Origin: a virus
Strand: one strand, 5' to 3'
DNA: 44,729 nt
Virus record (IMG/VR): IMGVR_UViG_3300038415_000032
Coordinates: 1-44,729 of that record
Positions within the stretch are counted from its first letter, which is position 1; the number at the start of each line of letters is the position of its first letter. The notes beneath the pieces are model-generated. The model saw only the letters and a program-made list of their open reading frames with translations. It ran no database searches and was not told the origin of the DNA. Both the position numbers and the translations under genes were made by a program. This document shows, piece after piece, positions 1 to 6,874 of the stretch.

Positions 1-149
1 GCCTTTTGTGTGTGTTCCTTTGTAACCACTTGCTTCTCATTAAAGTCTATGCCATCAAACGAGAAAGCCGTTTGAGGAGTAACGAGGCGAGCGGGAACGA
101 GCGACGGCGCAACGGGCGCGGGCGCGAAGGTGTTAACTTTGTTAGCCAT
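1..149 (-). CDS. Small protein, runs off the left edge (partial)
   Basis: Forty-nine codons are open from ATG at 149 to the window edge. The product starts MANKVNTFAPAPVAPSLVPA, a Pro/Ala-rich N-terminus, and continues to ...NEKQVVTKEHTQK. I do not recognise the family. The preceding micro-ORF (142..210) ends inside this gene, so translation is probably coupled. If the molecule is circular, the last two bases (GC) join the final base of the window to give GCG-TAA. That would end the protein at 50 residues, with an ATG one base later (44724), which fits a continuous leftward operon. Codon usage is GC-rich, like its neighbours. The function is unknown. Confidence 0.6.
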   Translation of the reverse strand, partial: MANKVNTFAPAPVAPSLVPARLVTPQTAFSFDGIDFNEKQVVTKEHTQK

Positions 150-210
150 ATGTTTTATTTGGATATTCACTCACGCTCGACTTGCCACGCGCTAAAGGTT
201 GCCACGTCAT
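142..210 (-). CDS. Micro-ORF of 22 aa, translationally coupled
   Basis: ATG at 210 shares its A with the TGA of the upstream ORF (TGATG), and the TAA stop at 142-144 overlaps the start of the next gene (149). The predicted peptide begins MTWQPLARGKSSVSEYPNK. It has no recognised motif. The tight start/stop coupling on both sides is the main argument that it is translated; on length alone it would not be called. Confidence 0.35.
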   Translation of the reverse strand: MTWQPLARGKSSVSEYPNKTYG

Positions 211-362
211 CAAGTCTCACGCTTGCTTTCTCCACAAGTAATCCGCGCCACACCCAAAGGCATCTCTTTTTTCTCCGACCCGTCACCGCCCCGCCCACCC
301 GACGCCCACTTGCGCTGATGGTGATGAGGATAACATCCCTGCCTCTCCCTCCCCATCCTCAC
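210..362 (-). CDS. Small hypothetical protein, His/Cys-containing (48-50 aa)
   Basis: The frame runs from GTG at 362 (GTGA overlap with the preceding stop) or ATG at 356 to TGA at 210-212. The peptide contains C-Y-P-H-H-H near residue 8, a Gly-rich middle and a plausible C-terminal half (ARITCGESKRET). Another frame is also open here (167..286, GTG start). I prefer this one because of the stop/start overlaps at both ends. The function is unknown, and the region may contain further single-base errors like those in the next gene upstream. Confidence 0.35.
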   Translation of the reverse strand: MRMGRERQGCYPHHHQRKWASGGRGGDGSEKKEMPLGVARITCGESKRET

Positions 363-614
363 TTCCAGTTCATTTCCACAAGCGACGTAGGTTCGTTGGG
401 AATCCGAAGGGTGATGGCGGTTTCATTTCCAACTCGATTCCAGAAGGGACTCCAGTTCGATTATCCAGAGGGTAAGGGCGGTCAGGGACTCACTCTGCTG
501 CGTCTGGGCATGGCCTGGGCGCTTTGCCTTTTGCGAGGAGAACATGGTTGCGCGACCTATGCGGCGGGGAAAGCTTCGCCAGATTGTGAGGTTGTTGTCG
601 TGTAGATACACCAC
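359..614 (-). pseudogene. Small protein gene with two apparent one-base frameshifts (about 85 aa if repaired)
   Basis: A GTG at 614 opens a 63-codon frame, but the protein-like signal moves between frames. After residues ...HAQTQQSE the sequence reads best one frame over as PDRPYPLDNRTGVPSGIELE. After ELEMK it reads best one frame over again as AITLRIPNEPTSLVEMNWK, ending at TGA 359-361. Both changes are explained by one missing base in short runs (CCC near 482-484, AAA near 421-424). The span is 256 bases, which is 258 minus two, so the arithmetic fits two deletions. Either these are sequencing errors in an intact gene or the gene is decayed. The product family is not recognised. Confidence 0.45.
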
Positions 615-631
615 CCCCTTGTATGTTTCTG

Positions 632-674
632 GCGGAACCTGTTTGCCGGAGGGCTTCCGGACGGGTGGTTCCGC
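632..674. repeat. Nested inverted repeat between two leftward genes
   Basis: An outer 8-bp stem (GCGGAACC at 632-639, GGTTCCGC at 667-674) encloses an inner 5-bp stem (CCGGA 646-650, TCCGG 656-660), with unpaired 6-base sides. It fills the gap between the stop of the 114-aa gene (679) and the start of the next gene (614). There is no T-tract on either strand, so it is not a clear rho-independent terminator. It could be an RNA processing, attenuation or protein-binding site. Confidence 0.5.
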
Positions 675-678
675 TGGG

Positions 679-1023
679 TCAGTCCTTGCCGTATGCGGCC
701 GTCACCGGACGCACGGAGAACCCAGCTTGCTGCGATAGGCCTTCGACGGCTTGTTCAAACGCGGGGGTGTGTTCCCTGGCCATCGCTGCCGGAGAACCGG
801 ATTGTATCAGCATGGGGGTAGCCGTCAGCATGGACGGCAACACTGGCAGGTCTGACTGCCTTGGGCTGGTTTGCCTCAGCCGAGGGTGCTTGATTTTATC
901 GAAGACCGAAAGGAAACGGCCAGCGCCGATTGCTCGACACTGGCCGCTAGTCATTACGATGGACGCCAATCCACTCCCGTTTGAGACGAGATTTCTAAAT
1001 TGTTCTGATATGGCGTTTGTCAT
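679..1023 (-). CDS. Hypothetical early protein, 114 aa
   Basis: The ORF starts at ATG 1023 (MTNAISEQFRNLVSNGSG) and ends ...RPVTAAYGKD. It has a mixed, soluble composition with no membrane segment. I see no catalytic motif and do not recognise the family. It lies in the leftward early operon after the XRE regulator, between a 38-aa gene (1039-1155) and a frameshifted small gene (359-614). A nested hairpin follows its stop. The location suggests a host-takeover or accessory early function, but nothing in the sequence shows it. Confidence 0.6.
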   Translation of the reverse strand: MTNAISEQFRNLVSNGSGLASIVMTSGQCRAIGAGRFLSVFDKIKHPRLRQTSPRQSDLPVLPSMLTATPMLIQSGSPAAMAREHTPAFEQAVEGLSQQAGFSVRPVTAAYGKD

Positions 1024-1038
1024 AAGACTACCAAACTT

Positions 1039-1155
1039 CTAAGCCATGTCCGTAATCCTGTCAACACCTTTTCTTCTCCGGTGCCAGAATATGCCATTTT
1101 CAGGCACCACATCTCTACCTTCCCACACGCCTTTGTCCGCATTGAATGTTTTCAT
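1039..1155 (-). CDS. Small hypothetical protein, 38 aa
   Basis: ATG at 1155 lies 6 bases after the stop of the 99-aa gene, and TAG at 1039-1041 lies 15 bases before the next start. The product begins MKTFNADKGVWEGRDVVPEN and ends ...RKGVDRITDMA. It is charged and soluble, with no recognised motif. Tight spacing in a co-directional gene train and a natural-looking amino-acid composition are the support. Confidence 0.5.
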   Translation of the reverse strand: MKTFNADKGVWEGRDVVPENGIFWHRRRKGVDRITDMA

Positions 1156-1161
1156 AAGTTG

Positions 1162-1461
1162 TTACGCCGTAGTTAATTGTTCGCAGTCCACACACTGGAA
1201 CAGGCCCGGGAACTTGGTCGCCAGCAGTGAGACGTGCTCGCAGCCATTGACCATGCAGCCCGCCTCCACCAGCAGCCGCTCCAGCAGGACTGAGTTGTTC
1301 AGCTTAGAATCGAGCGCCATCGCCGGCACACGATCAGCCAGGTCAGCGGCCAGAGAGTGCAGGTTCATTTTTAGGCGCTGGTGCGTGAATGGTGCGTGTT
1401 CACGCACCATATTATCGTTAAAGCCTAGGGTTCCCGGTGTATCATTTTTGTGCATATTCAT
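1162..1461 (-). CDS. Hypothetical early protein, 99 aa, four cysteines near the C-terminus
   Basis: The gene starts at ATG 1461, six bases after the TAA of the upstream gene. The middle of the protein is a leucine-rich, probably helical stretch (residues about 33-66, NLHSLAADLADRVPAMALDS then LLERLLVEAG). The C-terminal part holds C-x4-C (VEAGCMVNGCEH) and a second C-x2-C (LFQCVDCEQ), which could form a small zinc site. It is expressed in the leftward operon between the SSB-like protein and a 38-aa protein. The family is not recognised. Confidence 0.6.
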   Translation of the reverse strand: MNMHKNDTPGTLGFNDNMVREHAPFTHQRLKMNLHSLAADLADRVPAMALDSKLNNSVLLERLLVEAGCMVNGCEHVSLLATKFPGLFQCVDCEQLTTA

Positions 1462-1467
1462 AAGTGG

Positions 1468-1752
1468 TTAAAACTTAACGTCATCTGACTCTGTTGACTC
1501 GGAGTCGGCGGCAGGAGATTGCTCCTTCTTCTTGAAGTCCAGCACCTTACCGTTGCCAAGTATAGGCATTTCCAGCCTCGCTGCGCGCTCCTCCTTCGTC
1601 ACCTGCTGCTTCACGATGTAGTCGCCGTAGTCAGAGTTCGGAGAGTCAATCAGAATCAGGTCGCAGAAGACGGCCTTCGCGCCGTTCTTGCGGGTCACGG
1701 TCTTGAACCTGGCTTTTTGGAGCAGGGTCACGTCCACGGATATGGCAATCAT
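1468..1752 (-). CDS. Small phage protein, possibly OB-fold/SSB-like (94 aa)
   Basis: The start is set at ATG 1752, which overlaps the stop of the XRE gene (ATGA); the frame is open further upstream but that part is antisense to the regulator. The product begins MIAISVDVTLLQKARFKTV and contains AVFCDLILIDSPNSDYGDYI followed by VKQQVTKEERAARLEMPILG. It ends in an acidic Ser/Glu/Asp tail (STESDDVKF). The pattern of a compact basic beta-rich core plus acidic tail, and this sequence type, recur in small phage proteins near single-strand annealing proteins. The acidic C-terminus resembles that of SSBs. Assignment as an ssDNA-binding protein is an inference and needs structure prediction. Confidence 0.7.
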   Translation of the reverse strand: MIAISVDVTLLQKARFKTVTRKNGAKAVFCDLILIDSPNSDYGDYIVKQQVTKEERAARLEMPILGNGKVLDFKKKEQSPAADSESTESDDVKF

Positions 1753-1973
1753 TCGTTCCTTTCGTTGCAGGCCGCTGCGTATTTGTTGAGCAGGAACTCG
1801 GGCCAGCGGCGTCGTCCGTTCTCCAGCTGTGAGAGAAATGAGTGCGACCTCCCGACCAGCACGGCCATCTGCCGCAGCGACAGCTCTGCCGACAGCCGGC
1901 GATTCTTCATCGTCTGGCCTACCGCCGCGCTGTCCTGTTCTTTTCCAGTTCCGCCGCATCGCACACATTTCAT
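1749..1973 (-). CDS. Small XRE-type helix-turn-helix regulator
   Basis: This is the first gene of the leftward arm. The 74-aa product opens with a half zinc knuckle (M-K-C-V-R-C-G-G-T-G) and then has an XRE/Cro-type HTH at residues about 25-70 (LSLRQMAVLVGRSHSFLSQL then ENGRRRW). It probably binds DNA in the divergent region 1974-2050 and controls the two arms, as Cro/CI-type proteins do. It is short for a full repressor because it has no oligomerisation or cleavage domain, so a Cro-like or excisionase-like role is more likely than a CI-like one. Its stop overlaps the next start by four bases. Start ATG at 1973; an internal ATG at residue 22 is a less likely alternative. Confidence 0.8.
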   Translation of the reverse strand: MKCVRCGGTGKEQDSAAVGQTMKNRRLSAELSLRQMAVLVGRSHSFLSQLENGRRRWPEFLLNKYAAACNERNE

Positions 1974-2001
1974 GAGGCCATCATCCCATGCCGTTCACGC
2001 C

Positions 2002-2046
2002 TTTGCAAACAAATAATTGACTCGGAATCCGGCTGTGGCATTATAT
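2002..2046. promoter_or_regulatory. Divergent promoter/operator region
   Basis: The 77-bp gap between the regulator (start 1973) and the rightward gene (start 2051) holds a plus-strand promoter, TTGACT (2017-2022), 18 bases, TTATAT (2041-2046). On the minus strand a perfect TATAAT lies at 2040-2045, so the two -10 elements overlap, although I see no good -35 for the minus strand. An 8-bp palindrome TTTGCAAA (2002-2009) lies between the promoter and the regulator gene and is a candidate operator. The plus -10 is only four bases from the ATG at 2051, which implies a leaderless or nearly leaderless transcript. Confidence 0.5.
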
Positions 2047-2050
2047 CCGC

Positions 2051-2536
2051 ATGGCAAGATTAAAAGACCGTCAAAGACAGATACCCGGAGGCTTCCGCTT
2101 CTCATTGCCAGAGGCCGGCTACGAGTCCAGCCCGTTCTCCTCGTTCACCCAGATCGCCAACAGCGTCATCAAGCTCACCAACGCGAATCCAAACCTCGCC
2201 CAGAAATACGGTTGGCCGATTGATCGCGCCGCCGTAGAGGACTGGGTGGACGACTTCAACGCCTCCATCTGCAAGATGAACGGCTGGCGGGAATACTACG
2301 TCGATGGAGGATCGGACAAGCACACGTCCACCATCCACCGCGACCACTGGCCGCTCTGGGCCAAGAGCGTAGCCACCATGAAGCATCCTGACGACAATGG
2401 AGTTGGCGACACCGTTGAGCGCATCATCGGCTCCGACAACTCCGACGCCCTGAAGGACTGGTATCAAAAAGTGTTTCACCGGGTCTGTGGTTGTGATGGC
2501 CGCAAGCAGACCTGGAACATCAAATACCCCTATTGA
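2051..2536 (+). CDS. Hypothetical protein, 161 aa, first rightward gene
   Basis: ATG at 2051 is placed directly after a promoter. The product (MARLKDRQRQIPGGFRFSLP...) is soluble, rich in Trp and Asp, and contains PFSSFTQIANSVIKLTNANP and an AVEDWVDDFNASICKMNGW segment. It ends with a Cys-containing tail (VCGCDGRKQTWNIKYPY). I do not recognise a catalytic motif. The TGA stop (2534-2536) falls where the first R box of the attC-like site that follows should be. This is the arrangement of an integron gene cassette, gene then attC in the same direction. It may therefore be a captured cassette gene. Confidence 0.75.
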   Translation: MARLKDRQRQIPGGFRFSLPEAGYESSPFSSFTQIANSVIKLTNANPNLAQKYGWPIDRAAVEDWVDDFNASICKMNGWREYYVDGGSDKHTSTIHRDHWPLWAKSVATMKHPDDNGVGDTVERIIGSDNSDALKDWYQKVFHRVCGCDGRKQTWNIKYPY

Positions 2537-2624
2537 CGCCTCAAGCTGAGCCAAGCCGCCAATGAAACCTCAAGAAAAACAGACTGACGCACGCGGCGGC
2601 TTTGGCTCCGGCGATGTGTTAGGC
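2531..2624 (+). other. attC-like recombination site with a degenerate first R box
   Basis: The L box GAGCCA (2548-2553) and its complement TGGCTC (2603-2608) flank a central segment. The latter is followed by a 9-base spacer and the R box GTTAGGC (2618-2624). This is the same spacing and nearly the same sequence as the right-hand sites at 42842-43364, in the opposite orientation. Ten bases before GAGCCA an R box RYYYAAC is expected, but the window has TATTGAC (2531-2537), which includes the stop of the upstream gene. The site is therefore probably inactivated on one side. Gene-then-site order matches an integron cassette. Confidence 0.65.
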
Positions 2625-2698
2625 GCCATGTAATGTAACATAACATAATCATGTCACATGACGCACGCGGCGGCTTTGGCTCCGGCGATGTGTTAGGC
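2585..2698 (+). repeat. Two identical 40-bp direct repeats, each the 3' half of the attC-like site
   Basis: Bases 2585-2624 and 2659-2698 are identical, starting TGACGCACGCGGCGGCTTTG and ending TGTTAGGC, with a 34-bp AT-rich spacer. Each copy contains L box TGGCTC, a 9-base spacer and R box GTTAGGC. The second copy has no matching 5' half. The structure looks like repeated recombination or tandem duplication at an attC site. With only two copies and no further periodicity it is not a CRISPR. Confidence 0.85.
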
Positions 2699-2741
2699 CG
2701 GGTGCTTGTGGCGTGCGAATTGATGACGACGTGACCACACG

Positions 2742-2791
2742 GCCTAACAAATAGTTCAGCGGCGGCACGTCCGCTGCAACGTAAGTTAAAT
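2742..2791 (+). other. Compact attC-like site
   Basis: R-type box GCCTAAC (2742-2748) and GTTAAAT (2785-2791, fits GTTRRRY) enclose TTCAGCGG (2755-2762) and CCGCTG-C-AA (2771-2779). The inner arms pair apart from one extra C, the kind of unpaired base that integron integrases use for strand choice. At 50 bp it is near the short end for attC. It lies 19 bp before the first glycosyltransferase gene. The whole interval 2537-2809 is otherwise non-coding and consists of these sites. Confidence 0.5.
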
Positions 2792-2809
2792 GGTAGTAGA
2801 GATTAAATT

Positions 2810-3547
2810 ATGTCAAAAATCCTCACTTGTATTCCAGTGAAACCTGGAATGAACCCTGGTCTGATGGCGAAGTGCCTGTCCTTGGCCGGCTCAATGCCGT
2901 CCTTCAATCCGGTTCATTCGATGGCCACCTACTACGACCACACACCAATCGCCAGGGAGCTGTCTGACCATACACCATGGAGCCGGGTGTGCCGCGCCAG
3001 GAACATGATGCTTGACCGAATCAAACTCGACCAGTGGGACTATCTTCTGTGGGTGGATGCCGACGTGGTGGATTATCCAATGGATATGCCGACACGCCTA
3101 ATCGCCGGGAATCCCGGAGGAGTAAGCGCGCCGATGGTTTTGATTGAAGGCCGGAAGGAGTTCTACGACTGGGCGGCGTTCGTGATGAAGGGCAAGGACA
3201 CCGTGAAACCCACCAACCGCCATCGCGTATGGGGCCGCAATCTGCAACATGAAGTCCCGTATTGGAACGAGTGCGACGCACACACTGAAGATGACCCGCC
3301 ATCGCTTGCGAAGCCGTTCTGGTATCAGCCCAAAGAGACCGTGGTGGAGATGGACTGCGTTGGCACGATCACCATGGTTCCCTCCATCCTATACCAGCAT
3401 GGCGCAAGGTATGAAGATCATCCGGCGTTCACCGACCATCATCCAATCTGCAAGTATGCGCGCAGCCAAAACCTGAAGGTCACGGTTGACCGAAGCATTA
3501 TCGCGCACCACGCAGACCTTCCGAAATGGGGTGAAGCATGGCATTGA
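2810..3547 (+). CDS. GT-A fold glycosyltransferase (Anp1/GT62-like)
   Basis: The 245-aa product contains SRVCRARNMMLDRIKLDQWD followed by YLLWVDADVVDYP. This is the DxD-type metal/nucleotide-sugar site (D83, D85) after a conserved Arg-Asn-rich helix, as in Anp1-like and related GT-A enzymes. The rest is His/Trp-rich (HHPICKYARSQNLKVTVDRS) and consistent with a compact single-domain cytosolic enzyme with no signal or membrane anchor. It overlaps the next glycosyltransferase by ten bases, so the pair is co-translated and may act in sequence. Substrate unknown. Likely roles are decoration of virion proteins or of a host surface glycan. Start ATG 2810, with no strong ribosome site. Confidence 0.75.
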   Translation: MSKILTCIPVKPGMNPGLMAKCLSLAGSMPSFNPVHSMATYYDHTPIARELSDHTPWSRVCRARNMMLDRIKLDQWDYLLWVDADVVDYPMDMPTRLIAGNPGGVSAPMVLIEGRKEFYDWAAFVMKGKDTVKPTNRHRVWGRNLQHEVPYWNECDAHTEDDPPSLAKPFWYQPKETVVEMDCVGTITMVPSILYQHGARYEDHPAFTDHHPICKYARSQNLKVTVDRSIIAHHADLPKWGEAWH

Positions 3548-4398
3548 AGGAGTCATGCTGCATCCACCTCGGAAAGTATGGCGACCTGATGGTTCTGATG
3601 CCTGGATGGAAGCACTCCTTCGACAAGACCGGCATCAGGCCGCTGGTGATGGTATCCCAGGAGTTTGCAAATCTGTTTGACGGGGTGTCCTACGTCAGGC
3701 CGTGGGCTGTCCCACTTCACTGGTATGGCGAGTGCGGCAAGGCCCGCATCATCGCCGATAAGGAGTTCGGCGCGGAGAACGTGACGTTCCCGAAGTGGTG
3801 GGACGACCCGACGTTCGTGCCGCCTCCAGTTCCCTCCGAGAAGGTGAACCTTACCATCCGCGACAAGAAGGTCTGCGTCCCGAAGAAATCATGGTTCTCC
3901 TACATGAGCAGCCAGTGGACTAGCGCCGGGTTCGACATTGACCGGCTGTTCGAGCCGGTGGTGTTCGACAGGCGCGACATGGCGCGCGAGCAGAAGCTTG
4001 TCGCCGACACCTTCAAGACGCGGAATCCGAAGATTCTGGTGTGCTGCCAGAAGTCCGGCAGTTCAAGTCCGTTCCCATTTGAGCCGGAAGTCCACGCCCT
4101 GCTGCGGAAATACTCTGACACGCATGAGGTGGTGGACATCTCCACGCTCAAGGCGCACCGCATCTACGACCTGCTGGGGCTATACGACCGGGCGGCGCTG
4201 CTCATCACCTCCGACACGGCGACGCTGCATCTGGCCAGCTCGTCGTTCATTCCCTATATCGCCTTTATTCAAAACGGAGGCGGAGGCTCTCTGCCGCGCG
4301 GCCAGTGCCACCTGACAGTCCGCTATGCTGACGCCGTAAAAAGGATGCCGGAAGTGGATTACGTCGTTGCAAATCTCGTGAACAGGACTAGAGTCTGA
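3538..4398 (+). CDS. GT9-like glycosyltransferase (heptosyltransferase family)
   Basis: The 286-aa product starts MALKESCCIHLGKYGDLMVL, the N-terminal 'lGdl' loop of GT-B enzymes of the ADP-heptose:LPS heptosyltransferase family. Near residues 220-240 it has LLITSDTATLHLASSSFIPY, the donor-binding segment of the same family (usual form D-T/S-G-x-x-H-l-A). It is shorter than bacterial WaaC/WaaF (about 320-350 aa). The start inside the preceding gene (3538 against stop 3547) indicates translational coupling. The donor and acceptor are unknown. Six bases separate it from the portal gene, so it belongs to the head operon. Confidence 0.75.
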   Translation: MALKESCCIHLGKYGDLMVLMPGWKHSFDKTGIRPLVMVSQEFANLFDGVSYVRPWAVPLHWYGECGKARIIADKEFGAENVTFPKWWDDPTFVPPPVPSEKVNLTIRDKKVCVPKKSWFSYMSSQWTSAGFDIDRLFEPVVFDRRDMAREQKLVADTFKTRNPKILVCCQKSGSSSPFPFEPEVHALLRKYSDTHEVVDISTLKAHRIYDLLGLYDRAALLITSDTATLHLASSSFIPYIAFIQNGGGGSLPRGQCHLTVRYADAVKRMPEVDYVVANLVNRTRV

Positions 4399-4403
4399 AT
4401 TAT

Positions 4404-6665
4404 ATGCGCTTCGACAACAACCGCGTGGTGGAGGAAATCTGCGACCAGCTGCGAATGGCGGACTACCCGCGCGGCCTGAACCGGAAACGAATCAACGACC
4501 TGTTCAACGGAGTCAAGCCATTCGAGGACGACGACGCCAACCCGGTCAATGTGAACTTCCTGGAGGGAACCCGACTGGCGCACGACGCGCGCGCACAGTT
4601 CTACGGCGCGTTCCTGAAACCGGGCAGGTTCTTCAATATCACCGTTGACTCCGGCCCCAAGCACAAGCGGCGCACCTACTCGGATGTCATCACCGCGCAG
4701 ATGAACAAGGTGGTCAAGCGCTCCATCCCCTACTTTGAAACCTTCCGAAGCAAGTTCGCCATGGACGTGCTGCACGGCATCGGGCCGTCAGCGTGGCGCG
4801 ACGCCGACAGCTGGCAGCCGTCCGCTATCGGCATCGAGGACGTGGGCATCCCCGCGAACACCCTGCTCTCAATGGAGAACCTTCCGTTCTTCTACATCTA
4901 CCGCAGCTACACCACGCCGGAGCTGATGAAGCTGACGCGAGACCGCAAGAATGCGGCTGAGGCCGGATGGAACATGGCTCTGGTTGACCAGGTTGTGAAG
5001 TGGGTTGACAAGCAGATGGTGGACTTGATGGGAACTAACCAGCCGGAAATCTGGTCGCCGGAGAAAATGTCCGAGCGCATCAAGGGCGACGGCGGATTCT
5101 ACGCCTCCGACAAGGTTCCGACCATTGACTGCTTCGACTTTTATTTCTGGAGCGACGAGGGCGGCACGGCCGGCTGGAACCGGCGCATCATCCTCGACGC
5201 CTGGAGCACCCCGTCCGGCGCGGGCGGTCAGGTGGAAAGCCGGCAGCAGAAAAAGGATTCCGACTTCATGCGGACAGGGTTCCTGTTCAACCCCGGCAAG
5301 CGCAAGTATGCCGACAAGCTGTCCGAGCTCATCAGCTTCCAGTTCGCCGACCTCAGTTCGGTGGCACCCTTCCGATACCATTCAGTCAGGTCGCTCGGGT
5401 TCCTCACCTACGCGGCCTGTCATCTTCAGAACCGGATGCGCTGCCGGTTCACCATGTCCGCCTTCGAGGCGGCGATGAACTACTTCCGGGTCAACTCGTC
5501 CGACTCCGCAGAGCGCGCGCTGAAAGTCGAGATGATCAACATGGGGGTCATTGACGACACGGTGAAGTTCGTTCCGGCTGCGGAGCGGTGGCAGGTCAAC
5601 GCCGATCTCATCGAGCTGTTCCTGCGCGAGAACAAGTCCATCATTGACTCAAATTCCGCGTCATTCACAGCGCAGGCGGCGAACACCCCCGGCGACCGAA
5701 AGACCAAGTTTCAGGTCATGGCCGAGGCCGGCCAGGCCACCTCGCTGGTGAGCGGCGCCCTGAACCAGGCCTACCACTACCAGGTTCCTGAATACCGTGA
5801 AATCATCCGCCGGTTTATGAAGGCGAATTCCGGCGACCCTGAGGTGCGCGAGTTCCGAGCGGCCTGCCTTCTGCGCGGTGTTCCTGATTCAGTCCTGGAT
5901 GCCGACAGCTGCGAGGTGGAGCCGGAGCGCGTGATGGGTGCGGGCAACAAGACCATGGAGATGGCGATTGCCGAGCAGCTCATGCAGATGCGCCACCTCT
6001 ACGACCCGGAGCCGCAGCGAGACATCCTGCGCCGCGTTACCACCGCCATCACCGACGACCCCGACTGGGCGATGACGCTCGTGCCGGAGGAGCCGCTGAA
6101 GATTTCCGACACCGTCCACGACGCGCAGCTGTCCATCTCCGTGCTCATGGCCGGCTATCCCGTCGCCGTCAAGACCGGCCAGAACCACAAGGAGTTCATC
6201 CAGGTTCTGCTCACCGAGATGTCGCAGGAAATCCAGGGCATTGAGAAGCAGGGCGGCATGGCGTCCGCCGACAAGATCAAAGGATTCAACATGGTGGCCA
6301 ACTGCATCAGCCAGCACCTGAAACTTCTGTCGCAGGACAAGGAGGAGAAGGAGTTTGTCACCGAGATTGGCAAGCAGCTCGGCAAGGTGATGAACCTCGT
6401 GCGCGCGTTCCAGCAGCGGCTCGAGGAGCAGATGAAGAAGAAGCAGCAGCAACAGCAGGCTCCCGACCCAAAGGTTCAGTCAACGCTCATGCTTGCGAAG
6501 GTCAAGGCGAAGAACGCCACCGAGACCCACGCGCAGAAGATGGCGCAGAAGGAGCTGGCCTTCCAGCAGTCGCAGAAACTTGAGAGCCAGAAGACCACGG
6601 CTGAAATCAACCGTGAGAACTTGAGGGCGGTGCACGAGTTCAAACGTGGAGGGCTCAAGTCCTGA
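4404..6665 (+). CDS. Portal protein (head-tail connector)
   Basis: The 753-aa protein has the size and composition of podovirus portals: an alpha-helical N-terminus, a central region with FRSKFAMDVLHGIGPSAWRD, and a long C-terminal half. The last 150 residues are Gln/Lys-rich coiled coil (EEQMKKKQQQQQAPDPKVQS), corresponding to the barrel/crown of long portals. It forms the dodecameric channel at the capsid vertex and docks the terminase and tail. Position at the head of the morphogenesis operon, followed by scaffold and capsid, fits. No sequence signature is decisive for portals, so the call rests on size, helical content and context. The stop overlaps the next ATG (TGATG). Confidence 0.8.
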   Translation: MRFDNNRVVEEICDQLRMADYPRGLNRKRINDLFNGVKPFEDDDANPVNVNFLEGTRLAHDARAQFYGAFLKPGRFFNITVDSGPKHKRRTYSDVITAQMNKVVKRSIPYFETFRSKFAMDVLHGIGPSAWRDADSWQPSAIGIEDVGIPANTLLSMENLPFFYIYRSYTTPELMKLTRDRKNAAEAGWNMALVDQVVKWVDKQMVDLMGTNQPEIWSPEKMSERIKGDGGFYASDKVPTIDCFDFYFWSDEGGTAGWNRRIILDAWSTPSGAGGQVESRQQKKDSDFMRTGFLFNPGKRKYADKLSELISFQFADLSSVAPFRYHSVRSLGFLTYAACHLQNRMRCRFTMSAFEAAMNYFRVNSSDSAERALKVEMINMGVIDDTVKFVPAAERWQVNADLIELFLRENKSIIDSNSASFTAQAANTPGDRKTKFQVMAEAGQATSLVSGALNQAYHYQVPEYREIIRRFMKANSGDPEVREFRAACLLRGVPDSVLDADSCEVEPERVMGAGNKTMEMAIAEQLMQMRHLYDPEPQRDILRRVTTAITDDPDWAMTLVPEEPLKISDTVHDAQLSISVLMAGYPVAVKTGQNHKEFIQVLLTEMSQEIQGIEKQGGMASADKIKGFNMVANCISQHLKLLSQDKEEKEFVTEIGKQLGKVMNLVRAFQQRLEEQMKKKQQQQQAPDPKVQSTLMLAKVKAKNATETHAQKMAQKELAFQQSQKLESQKTTAEINRENLRAVHEFKRGGLKS

Positions 6666-6844
6666 TGCCGCCTGAGTGCTCCATCCAGGACATTGAGGAG
6701 CTGCGGATGCGGCGCGAGGTTGAACGCCGCCTAAAGTCCGAGTCCTCATGGCGCAAGACACACGACACCAGCCCGGCGCTGAAAGAACTGGCAGTCAAGA
6801 TCGCAGGAGACAAACTTAAAGAACCATGCCAGAAGGCGCAATAA
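6665..6844 (+). CDS. Small charged helical protein, 59 aa
   Basis: ATG 6665 overlaps the portal stop (TGATG). The product (MPPECSIQDIEELRMRREVE...) is strongly charged and predicted helical, ending ...GDKLKEPCQKAQ. It is likely translated by coupling from the portal. A second, overlapping acidic mini-ORF (6826-6894, PEGAITEDGEFIGEGDEDEE) may be a leader for the next gene or chance. The function is unknown; small head accessory proteins at this position are common. Confidence 0.55.
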   Translation: MPPECSIQDIEELRMRREVERRLKSESSWRKTHDTSPALKELAVKIAGDKLKEPCQKAQ

Positions 6845-6874
6845 CTGAAGACGGCGAATTCATTGGAGAAGGTG

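Noticed and set aside
167-286. Minus-strand GTG ORF of 39 codons
   Set aside because: It competes with the 210-362 and 142-210 frames, which have stop/start overlaps on both sides, so it was judged less likely.
6-605. Plus-strand ORF of 199 codons
   Set aside because: It is antisense to a chain of overlapping minus-strand small genes with stop/start coupling. Its composition (Arg/Pro/Ser/Leu-rich) is typical of a shadow frame.
2585-2698. CRISPR-like direct repeats
   Set aside because: Only two copies, one 34-bp spacer, no cas genes; they are attC half-sites.
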